Shown here: in pieces, positions 1 to 4,812 of the stretch
Layout of the letters: each line of letters begins with the position of its first letter
Numbering within the stretch: the stretch's first letter is position 1
Origin: an uncultured Alphaproteobacteria bacterium
Lineage (GTDB): Bacteria; Pseudomonadota; Alphaproteobacteria; Rhizobiales; Hyphomicrobiaceae
Assembly: GCA_937950105.1 (NCBI GenBank)
Contig: CALFEM010000034.1
Coordinates: forward strand, 1 to 5,635
Direction: 5' to 3'
Length of the DNA: 5,635 nucleotides
The notes under the pieces: generated by a model
Databases searched by the model: none
Seen by the model: only the letters and a program-made list of their open reading frames with translations
What the model was told of the DNA's origin: nothing
Translations under genes and position numbers: made by a program

Positions 1-929
1 TCGGTGACGAACAGGCCGGTCGACTTCACGTCGGCGACGAACACGGCGTTCGGATGCTGGGCGGAGATGTCGCGCGCCAGCATCACGCCGACGGTATCGG
101 CGAAAATCTCGTGGCCCTCGTTGTCGACGACGCCGCAGCGGTCGCCGTCACCATCGAAGCCGAGGCCGACGTCGGCGCCGGTCTCCTTCACCCTGGCGGA
201 GATGGCGTGCAGCATCTCCATGTCCTCGGGGTTCGGATTGTAGCGCGGGAAGGTGTAGTCGAGTTCGGCGTCGAGCGGGATCACCTCGCAGCCGATCGCC
301 TCGAGCACCTTCGGCGCGAAGGCGCCGGCGGTGCCGTTGCCGCAGGCCGCCACCACCTTGAGCTTGCGCTTCAGCTTCGGTCGGTTCGACAGCGCCTTCA
401 TGTAGCGCTCGCCCATGTCGGGCACGAACACGTAGCGGCCGCCGCCCGGTGCCTCGAAATCGCCGCCGAGCACGATCTCCTTGAGGCGGCCCATTTCGTC
501 GGGTCCGAACGTCAGCGGCCGCGACAGACCCATCTTGATGCCGGTCCAGCCGTTGTCGTTGTGGCTGGCAGTGACCATCGCGACGCCTTCGACGCCGAGA
601 TCGAACTGCGCGAAGTAGGCCATCGGCGACAGTGCGAGGCCGATGTCGAACACCTCGAAGCCGCCGGCCAGCAGGCCGGTGACGAGCGCCTGCTTCACGC
701 CGCCCGAATACGAGCGGTAGTCGTGGCCGACGACGATGCGCTTCTTGACGCCGCGCTCGGCGAACAGCCTGGCCATGCCGAGGCCGACCGCGTTGAGGCC
801 CATCAGGTTGATCTCTTCGGGGAACAGCCAGCGCGCGTCGTACTCGCGAAAGCCGGTCGGCTTGACCAACGGAAAGCGCTCGAAATCGGCGGTGTTGGGC
901 TTGAGGTCGGCGCGCGGCTTCGGCAGCAT
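1..929 (-). CDS. Phosphomannomutase/phosphoglucomutase, 3' end cut by window edge
   Basis: This enzyme interconverts hexose 1- and 6-phosphates (mannose and/or glucose) in the cytoplasm, feeding nucleotide-sugar synthesis for envelope polysaccharides. The frame is open from the ATG at 929 to the window edge, giving 309 residues; family members run near 500, so roughly the last 190 are missing. Visible family marks: substrate-binding start KPTGFREYDARW (23-34), the phosphoserine loop TASHNDNGW (120-128, catalytic Ser122) and the metal-binding loop DGDGDR (259-264). The sugar-specificity loop and phosphate-binding domain 4 lie outside the window, so mannose versus glucose preference cannot be judged. 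The start is supported by GAAGGA (942-937), 7 nt upstream. A promoter candidate lies at 984-1010. Relatives carry names such as algC, manB or noeK; no symbol is assigned because specificity is unseen. Confidence 0.95.
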   Translation of the reverse strand, partial: MLPKPRADLKPNTADFERFPLVKPTGFREYDARWLFPEEINLMGLNAVGLGMARLFAERGVKKRIVVGHDYRSYSGGVKQALVTGLLAGGFEVFDIGLALSPMAYFAQFDLGVEGVAMVTASHNDNGWTGIKMGLSRPLTFGPDEMGRLKEIVLGGDFEAPGGGRYVFVPDMGERYMKALSNRPKLKRKLKVVAACGNGTAGAFAPKVLEAIGCEVIPLDAELDYTFPRYNPNPEDMEMLHAISARVKETGADVGLGFDGDGDRCGVVDNEGHEIFADTVGVMLARDISAQHPNAVFVADVKSTGLFVT

Positions 930-954
930 CGGAAAGTCCTTCGGTCGGTGAGAT

Positions 955-978
955 GGCGGCCCGGAACGGGAATCCGCC
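955..978 (-). promoter_or_regulatory. Leader hairpin upstream of the phosphohexomutase gene
   Basis: Read on the minus strand, GGCGG pairs with CCGCC as an outer stem. After a three-base ATT bulge, CCCG pairs with CGGG around a TTC loop. This gives nine G/C-rich pairs at or just after the start point expected from the promoter candidate at 984-1010, and before the GAAGGA ribosome site. It could shape or stabilise the leader RNA. There is no U-run, so it is not a typical terminator. In GC-rich DNA such hairpins also arise by chance. Confidence 0.35.
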
Positions 979-983
979 GGGAA

Positions 984-1010
984 ACTATAGGAACGCGGAG
1001 GGCGCGCCAA
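984..1010 (-). promoter_or_regulatory. Candidate housekeeping promoter for the phosphohexomutase gene
   Basis: On the minus strand, TTGGCGC (1010-1004) is followed by a 12-bp spacer and CCTATAGT (991-984). The Caulobacter-type housekeeping pattern, from memory, is TTGACGS, 10-14 bp, GCTANAWC. The upstream element matches at 6 of 7 positions and the spacing fits, while the downstream element is partial (CTAtA core). TATAG is one of very few A/T clusters in this gap. The start point would be near 977, leaving a leader of about 45-50 nt. The gene may therefore be transcribed independently of the protease genes upstream. Confidence 0.5.
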
Positions 1011-1154
1011 CGTATTCGGATGGCTCACCCACGGGCGCCCGCGTGCCGCGGTTGGACCGCGCGGACGCGCTCTCATCGGCGCGGATTGTGGCGAAGGTGG
1101 TTCGCGCGCGGTTTCTGGCGGCGGAAAGCAACCGGGTGTGGCAGGCCGCGCGGT

Positions 1155-1168
1155 CCGGGCCTTCCCGG
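1155..1168 (-). terminator. Weak hairpin just after the second protease gene
   Basis: A perfect five-pair stem CCGGG/CCCGG with a four-base loop begins about 10 bases beyond the protease stop codon. No T-run follows on the minus strand, so at best it is a 3'-end stabiliser or part of a factor-dependent stop. The rest of the 249-bp gap (930-1178) shows only the promoter and leader hairpin described separately; no gene is supported in it. Confidence 0.2.
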
Positions 1169-1178
1169 CCGGTGCGGG

Positions 1179-1802
1179 CTATTCCTCGAGGACGAGGGTG
1201 CCGCTGCGCATTTCGAAGCGGCCGAGGCGGCCGAGATAGGTCATGCCGAGCAGCGAGACGTGCAGGCGGCCGGGCTCGGCCACTGCGGCACGCACGTCGC
1301 GCACGCACAGGCTCTCGACGCAGACCTCGTCGAGGGTGATGGGGGCGTTGCGCGCGGTGCCGTTGGCGGTGCGCGAGGAGGCCGTGAAGTCGGACGGCTT
1401 CAGGTAGATGCCGGCGCGCTCGGCGTCCTCGTAGGTCAGCACCACCATCGAGGCGCCGGTATCGACCAGGGCGGAGACATCGCGGCCGTTGATCTCGGCG
1501 CTGGCCTGGTAATGACCGCGATTGTCGGACGCGAGCTCGACGCTCATGCCGCTGGCGGCACGCCTGGCGGGCTTCGGCTGCTCGCGGGCGAACAGGCCGG
1601 CAAAGCCGCTACCTTCGGTCTTGATGTGCTTTGCGGAGGCGGCCCTATCGCTCGTGACCTGCTCGACCGGTACGCCCGTCAGCCAGGCGTTGACGGCGCG
1701 CACCTGATCGAAGTTGAGCACGGCCCAGGCGAGCCCGCCGAGAACGGCGACCCAGGTGAAAGCCTCGCGGATCACACTTTGCACGACCGCCGCCCACGAC
1801 AA
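1179..1802 (-). CDS. Membrane-anchored retropepsin-like aspartic protease (TIGR02281 type), copy 2
   Basis: Predicted clan AA aspartic protease of 207 residues. One membrane segment (about 14-31) follows a short N-terminus, and a low-complexity linker (about 45-90) precedes the catalytic domain (about 96-207). The catalytic motif is ALVDTGAS (111-118, Asp114). A typical C-terminal block SLLGMTYLGRLGRFE (183-197) follows. Retropepsins act as dimers, so each chain gives one Asp. N-in topology would put the catalytic domain in the periplasm. Cys161 and Cys166 could form a disulfide there; the neighbouring copy lacks them. An in-frame stop (1815-1817) bounds the gene, and the first usable codon is TTG at 1802 with only a weak ribosome site. 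GTG at 1784 or 1775 are alternatives that keep the membrane segment. It lies 51 bp after copy 1, probably co-transcribed. The substrate is unknown. Caulobacter PerP, which cleaves PodJ, is the best-known protein of this general kind. Confidence 0.88.
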   Translation of the reverse strand: MSWAAVVQSVIREAFTWVAVLGGLAWAVLNFDQVRAVNAWLTGVPVEQVTSDRAASAKHIKTEGSGFAGLFAREQPKPARRAASGMSVELASDNRGHYQASAEINGRDVSALVDTGASMVVLTYEDAERAGIYLKPSDFTASSRTANGTARNAPITLDEVCVESLCVRDVRAAVAEPGRLHVSLLGMTYLGRLGRFEMRSGTLVLEE

Positions 1803-1807
1803 ACGTC

Positions 1808-1828
1808 CGACGCTTCATCCGAGCGTCG
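1808..1828 (-). promoter_or_regulatory. Inverted repeat between the two protease genes
   Basis: Perfect 7-bp arms (CGACGCT and AGCGTCG) flank a 7-base loop. The hairpin occupies nearly half of the 51-bp gap and ends five bases before the TTG start candidate. There is no T-run. In RNA it could limit ribosome access to the second protease gene or act as a partial stop. If GTG at 1784 or 1775 is the real start, it lies well within the leader. Confidence 0.35.
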
Positions 1829-1853
1829 TGCGAGCCCCGGTCGGGCGGTCGCC

Positions 1854-2561
1854 TCAGCTGCGCAGCGTCAGGAACTCTCCACTGAAATCAAAAGACCGCA
1901 ATCGTCTTAAAAAACTCATACCGAGCAGGCTTTCCTTGAGCGTACCGGGCTTGGCGACGAGGGCGTCGACATCGCGGATCTCGACCGGGCCGATGGCCAG
2001 CGAACGCAACCGCACAGGGGCTGCGTAAGTCATGCCGTTGGCGGTGTTGACGGCAACCGAGTAGCTGAGCGTATCGGCATCGATGCCGACCTTTTCGGCG
2101 TCGGCGGGACGCAGCACGACGGTCGAAGCACCGGTGTCGACGAGCATGCGCACCGTCTGCCCGTTGACGCTCGACGAGGCGACGAAATGCCCGTCCCCGC
2201 GCCGCCGGATGCGCACCGCTCGCTCGCCCGGAACGCCGGTCTCGACGGCAATGCCGCTGCCGGGCGGCAGCAGGTCGCCGGCGACGCGGTTGACGACCAT
2301 GGAGACCTCGTCGCGGTAGGCGTAGCCGACGATGAGCGCCATGAAGATCGCGAGCCAGACGGCGATATGGCGGACCGCTTCGCCGAGCCGGCCGCCGTGA
2401 CCGAGCAGCAGATAGACGACATAGAGCGACAGCGCGGCGGCAGCCACCCAGCCCGCGGTGTCGACATCGGCGAGGCTGGCGAGCACTTCGGGCTGGCCGG
2501 ACAAGGCGAGGAACACCGCGACCAGCGCGCCGAGCAGCAGGACGATCCACAGCACCATCAT
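1854..2561 (-). CDS. Three-transmembrane retropepsin-like aspartic protease (TIGR02281 type), copy 1
   Basis: Predicted clan AA aspartic protease of 235 residues. Hydrophobic segments lie at about 3-20, 37-53 and 66-82. The loop between segments 2 and 3 is basic (Arg58, Arg64) and the first loop is acidic, so positive-inside logic puts the N-terminus inside and the catalytic domain (about 124-235) in the periplasm. The motif LVDTGAS spans 140-146 (Asp142); the C-terminal block SLLGMSFLRRLRSFDF spans 211-226. Its last 112 residues align without gaps to copy 2 with 49 identities (hand count), so the two look like duplicates with different membrane anchors. The start is well fixed: a strong GGGAGGAGG site (2579-2571) lies 9 nt before the ATG at 2561, with a second ATG next to it. 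The gene follows the DUF1289 gene by 25 bp. An unusual AT-rich, rare-codon stretch lies at 1881-1920. Confidence 0.9.
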   Translation of the reverse strand: MMVLWIVLLLGALVAVFLALSGQPEVLASLADVDTAGWVAAAALSLYVVYLLLGHGGRLGEAVRHIAVWLAIFMALIVGYAYRDEVSMVVNRVAGDLLPPGSGIAVETGVPGERAVRIRRRGDGHFVASSSVNGQTVRMLVDTGASTVVLRPADAEKVGIDADTLSYSVAVNTANGMTYAAPVRLRSLAIGPVEIRDVDALVAKPGTLKESLLGMSFLRRLRSFDFSGEFLTLRS

Positions 2562-2570
2562 GTCGAAGTG

Positions 2571-2579
2571 CCTCCTCCC
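2571..2579 (-). promoter_or_regulatory. Strong ribosome binding site for protease copy 1
   Basis: GGGAGGAGG on the minus strand is a near-ideal anti-16S match, 9 nt from ATG 2561 and 12 nt from the adjacent ATG 2558. It is the strongest such site in the window and lies wholly in the 25-bp gap after the DUF1289 stop codon. This suggests copy 1 is translated well in its own right, in contrast to copy 2 with its weak TTG/GTG start. Confidence 0.75.
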
Positions 2580-2586
2580 GCCAGTG

Positions 2587-2778
2587 TCAGGGGGACTTGT
2601 GGCTGGCGCGCGGCAGGCCGGCGCGTGCCATGCGATCGGGCAGGGCGAGCATGATGCGGCGGCGCTCTGCTTCGGCGATCACCGACCAGGCCGCGATCTC
2701 GTCGAGCGTCCGCCCGCAGCCGCGGCAGAGCCCGCTCGCAGGGTCCATGGTGCAGACGTCGATGCAGGGCGTTTCCAT
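2587..2778 (-). CDS. DUF1289 family small four-cysteine protein
   Basis: A 63-residue protein matching the DUF1289 pattern: Cys5, Cys9, Cys18 and Cys21 (C-x3-C-x8-C-x2-C), with the characteristic CRGCGRTLDEIAAW (18-31). The four cysteines suggest binding of a metal, either zinc or an iron-sulfur cluster; the family's function is not established. No signal peptide or membrane segment is seen, so it should be cytoplasmic. The start is ATG at 2778, with only a weak GAGG 11 nt upstream. It ends 25 bp before protease copy 1, and the strong ribosome site of that gene lies in the gap, so the two probably share a transcript. Length and motif order are normal for the family. Confidence 0.88.
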   Translation of the reverse strand: METPCIDVCTMDPASGLCRGCGRTLDEIAAWSVIAEAERRRIMLALPDRMARAGLPRASHKSP

Positions 2779-2828
2779 GTCGTTGTCGGCCTCGTATCAG
2801 GGAGCTGACGCTCGCCCGGCGCCGGTAC

Positions 2829-2857
2829 ATGTAGAGGCGCACCGCGGGCTTCGCAAT
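2829..2857 (-). promoter_or_regulatory. Weak promoter candidate before the DUF1289 gene
   Basis: On the minus strand, ATTGCG (2857-2852) and CTACAT (2834-2829) are 17 bp apart. The rhizobial housekeeping pattern is close to CTTGAC, 17 bp, CTATAT. The downstream hexamer matches at five of six positions; the upstream one matches only at its TTG core. It sits in the 116-bp gap after the kinase gene and would give a leader of about 45 nt. If it is not a promoter, the DUF1289-protease genes are read through from the kinase gene. Confidence 0.25.
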
Positions 2858-2894
2858 CGAGCCGGCGGAAACGCCCGAGTTTTGCGCTGGGCGG

Positions 2895-4562
2895 TCAGTT
2901 GGCGGAGGCCATGACCCGGCGGGCATCGGCCTCGCTGCGCCCGACCAGGCGCGGGGCACGCCCCATGCGCGCGTGGCTGGCAGTCCGTTGCGGCGCTTCG
3001 GCGTAGGCCGGCTCGCCCGCGCCTTCGTTGCGGCGATGGCGCTCCTGCCCGAGCGGTTGCAGCGGTCCGAGCGCCTGCAGCACGCGCTGGCGCGGCAGCA
3101 GTACGATCGCCTCGGTGCCCTTGCGCAGCTCGGAGCGCAATTCGAACGTGCCGCCGTGCAGCTCGACGAGGTTCTTGACGATCGGCAGGCCGAGGCCGGT
3201 GCCGCCTTCGGCGGTCTGGTGGGCGAGTGAGCCCTGGCCGAACGCCTGCATCACCTTGGGGATTTCTTCTTTGGGGATGCCGGGGCCGGTATCGCGAACC
3301 GCGAGCAACTGGCCGCCGTCGTCCGTCGAGCCGACGGTGACGAAGATGCGCCCGCCATTCGGCGTGAATTTCAGCGCGTTCGACATCAGGTTGAGGCAGA
3401 TCTGGCGGATCGCGCGCTGGTCGGCCCACACCTGCGGCATCTCGTCGTCGAATTCCTCGACGATGGTCAGCCCCTTGCTGTCGGCGCGCAGCTTCAGCAG
3501 ACGATGGCAATCCTCGGCGACATCGGCGAGGCGGATCGGTTCCTCGTGCAATTCGTAGCGGCCGGCCTCGATGCGCGACAGATCGAGGATTTCGTTGATG
3601 AGGTTCAGGAGGTGGCGGCCGCTGTCGTGGATGTTGCCGGCGTATTCCTTGTAGGTCGGGTTCGACATCGGTCCGAGGATCTCGGCCGTCATCACCTCGG
3701 AGAAGCCCATGATGGCATTGAGCGGCGTGCGCAGCTCGTGGCTCATGGTGGCGAGGAAGCGCGACTTCGCCTTGTTGGCCGCTTCGGCGCGCCGCCGCGC
3801 CTCGTCCGAGAAGGACTTCTCCTCGTCGAGTTCGGCGATCAGAGCGTCCTTCTGGGCGCGGAACTCGAGCATGGCGAGGGCGGTCGAGTTGAGGCCCTTG
3901 GCGAGGAAGATGAAGTAGATGTGCACGCCGACGGCCATCAGCGCGAGGGCGATATAGAACGGGTCCTGCAGCGAAACGAGGCGCGCGACCACCGCCAGCG
4001 TCATCGGGATGGTGCCGACGTAGAGGATCGGGATCACCGTCGAGGCGAACGTCATGCGGATCGCCAGCACCACGATCAGTGCCGCGAACAGGAACACGTG
4101 CGAGGAAAACAGGATGGTGGGTGTGGCGGTGGCGTGGGCGTGCGTGCCGACCAGCGCGAACCCGGCCCATGTCAGGCCGGTCAGCAGCTCGGTGGCGAAC
4201 AGGCGGCGGCGCCAGACGTGAAGATCGATCTCGGCCTGGGGGACGAGTTGGAAGCGGCGGCACAGCTCGAGCTGCATCACCTTCGAACCGATCACCAGCA
4301 GCAGCCACAGCATGGCCTGCTCCACCGGAGCCCAGAACATCGAGGCCAGCGAGAAGATCGCCGACAGGCCGGTGATGGTGAAGGCGGCGGACAGTTCGTT
4401 GCGTACGAAGATGGACAGCATCTCGTACTCGAACTCGGGCTTGATGGCGTTGCCGCGGGCGAGGCGTTCGCGCGTCTCGCGCAGGTCGTCGGCGGCCCGT
4501 GCGCGTGCGTCGCGCCGTCCCTGAAGACGCCCCGGTGCGGAGGATGTAGCCGCCTTGTCCAT
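2895..4562 (-). CDS. Six-transmembrane sensor histidine kinase, PleC/DivJ/PdhS-like
   Basis: A 555-residue inner-membrane sensor kinase. A basic N-terminus (1-56) is followed by six hydrophobic segments near 57-75, 79-97, 121-139, 148-168, 173-192 and 202-221 with very short outer loops, then a likely coiled coil (about 228-268). The phospho-accepting H box is ATMSHELRTPLNAIMGFSEV (His275). The following YKEYAGNIHDSGRHLLNLIN and EILDLSRIEAG are typical of kinases acting on DivK/PleD-type regulators. The ATPase domain is complete: N box NLMSNALKF (391-399), DTGPGIP (424-430), GGTGLGLPIV (453-462). There is no HAMP or PAS domain. Residues 491-555 form a basic, Arg/Ala/Pro-rich, probably disordered tail. 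An in-frame stop at 4614-4616 makes ATG 4562 the first usable start, with GAGG very close to it. Six segments without a large periplasmic domain recall DivJ more than PleC. No receiver partner is in the window. Confidence 0.93.
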   Translation of the reverse strand: MDKAATSSAPGRLQGRRDARARAADDLRETRERLARGNAIKPEFEYEMLSIFVRNELSAAFTITGLSAIFSLASMFWAPVEQAMLWLLLVIGSKVMQLELCRRFQLVPQAEIDLHVWRRRLFATELLTGLTWAGFALVGTHAHATATPTILFSSHVFLFAALIVVLAIRMTFASTVIPILYVGTIPMTLAVVARLVSLQDPFYIALALMAVGVHIYFIFLAKGLNSTALAMLEFRAQKDALIAELDEEKSFSDEARRRAEAANKAKSRFLATMSHELRTPLNAIMGFSEVMTAEILGPMSNPTYKEYAGNIHDSGRHLLNLINEILDLSRIEAGRYELHEEPIRLADVAEDCHRLLKLRADSKGLTIVEEFDDEMPQVWADQRAIRQICLNLMSNALKFTPNGGRIFVTVGSTDDGGQLLAVRDTGPGIPKEEIPKVMQAFGQGSLAHQTAEGGTGLGLPIVKNLVELHGGTFELRSELRKGTEAIVLLPRQRVLQALGPLQPLGQERHRRNEGAGEPAYAEAPQRTASHARMGRAPRLVGRSEADARRVMASAN

Positions 4563-4607
4563 GCCCTCGGTCTGCAGTTCGGCCGCCTGAACGGCCGGTC
4601 GTCTTGC

Positions 4608-4622
4608 GCGGGATCATCCCGC
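4608..4622. repeat. Short perfect inverted repeat upstream of the kinase gene
   Basis: GCGGGAT and ATCCCGC flank a single central base, ending 46 bp before the kinase start. The symmetry fits a dimeric regulator's operator. With a one-base centre it cannot fold into a stable RNA hairpin without opening inner pairs. No known regulator is recognised from the sequence. Confidence 0.35.
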
Positions 4623-4685
4623 ACGCCACCGAGGCCGGTGTACCCGTCCGTCCTCGAAGGTCTCGGTTAATGTCGTTCGAATTCG

Positions 4686-4700
4686 CTAAGTAAGGCTTAA
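4686..4700 (-). promoter_or_regulatory. CtrA-like binding box upstream of the kinase gene
   Basis: The minus strand reads TTAA, seven bases (GCCTTAC), TTAG, matching the CtrA consensus TTAA-N7-TTAA at seven of eight fixed positions with exact spacing. It lies 124-138 bp upstream of the kinase start in an AT-richer part of the gap. A TTAACC sequence (4670-4665, minus strand), resembling a CtrA half-box, lies 15 bp closer to the gene. TTAA is rare in such GC-rich DNA, which gives the match some weight. No clear -10 element was found at a fixed distance, so activation versus repression cannot be said. Confidence 0.45.
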
Positions 4701-4812
4701 AGCAATGCTGCGGCGAGGGTGTGGCGAGCCTTGAAAAAACGCGGTTTTTGCCTTCCGTCAGCAAAATGAACGACATGCGCGGGACAAATGTTTTGCGTCG
4801 CAGCAGATCGCC

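Larger units (their letters stand above)
4563..4812. other. Intergenic region between the ModA-like and kinase genes
   Basis: This 250-bp gap is less GC-rich than the genes around it, especially at 4665-4800. It holds the CtrA-like box (4686-4700), a TTAACC half-box (4665-4670, minus strand), a 7-bp-arm inverted repeat (4608-4622), and CGGCCG repeated six bases apart (4580-4585 and 4592-4597), which could pair. A short AT stem (4735-4749, AAAAAC/GTTTTT around three bases) lies after the ModA-like gene but is too weak to call a terminator. Open frames crossing the gap are not convincing. It most likely holds the kinase promoter and the 3' end of the upstream transcript. Confidence 0.6.

Noticed and set aside
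985..1308. 107-codon minus-strand frame reaching into the gap after protease copy 2
   Set aside because: It overlaps the 3' part of the protease gene in another frame, is Arg/Ala-rich and also covers the candidate promoter of the next gene. No domain or ribosome site supports it.
54..1910. 618-codon open frame on the plus strand
   Set aside because: It runs antisense across the phosphohexomutase gene, the gap and both protease regions. Its product is His/Ala/Arg/Glu-rich with no recognisable domain, and the minus-strand genes have clear motifs. It is a GC-driven shadow.
2816..2825. CCGGCGCCGG palindrome between the kinase and DUF1289 genes
   Set aside because: Ten-base G/C palindromes are expected by chance at this base composition, and no loop or T-run accompanies it.
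3504..4670. 388-codon open frame on the plus strand opposite the kinase
   Set aside because: Its composition (Gly/His/Arg/Gln/Glu-rich) and its exact antisense position to coding DNA mark it as a shadow.
4735..4749. AAAAAC/GTTTTT stem as terminator of the ModA-like gene
   Set aside because: Six mostly A-T pairs around a three-base loop are too weak, and the T-run is part of the stem rather than after it.
2797..4776. 659-codon open frame on the minus strand overlapping the kinase gene
   Set aside because: It is a different frame of the kinase DNA, giving an Arg/Pro-rich product without domains, while the kinase frame has all catalytic boxes. Its first ~40 residues from the intergenic gap look protein-like, but no ribosome site or homology supports them.
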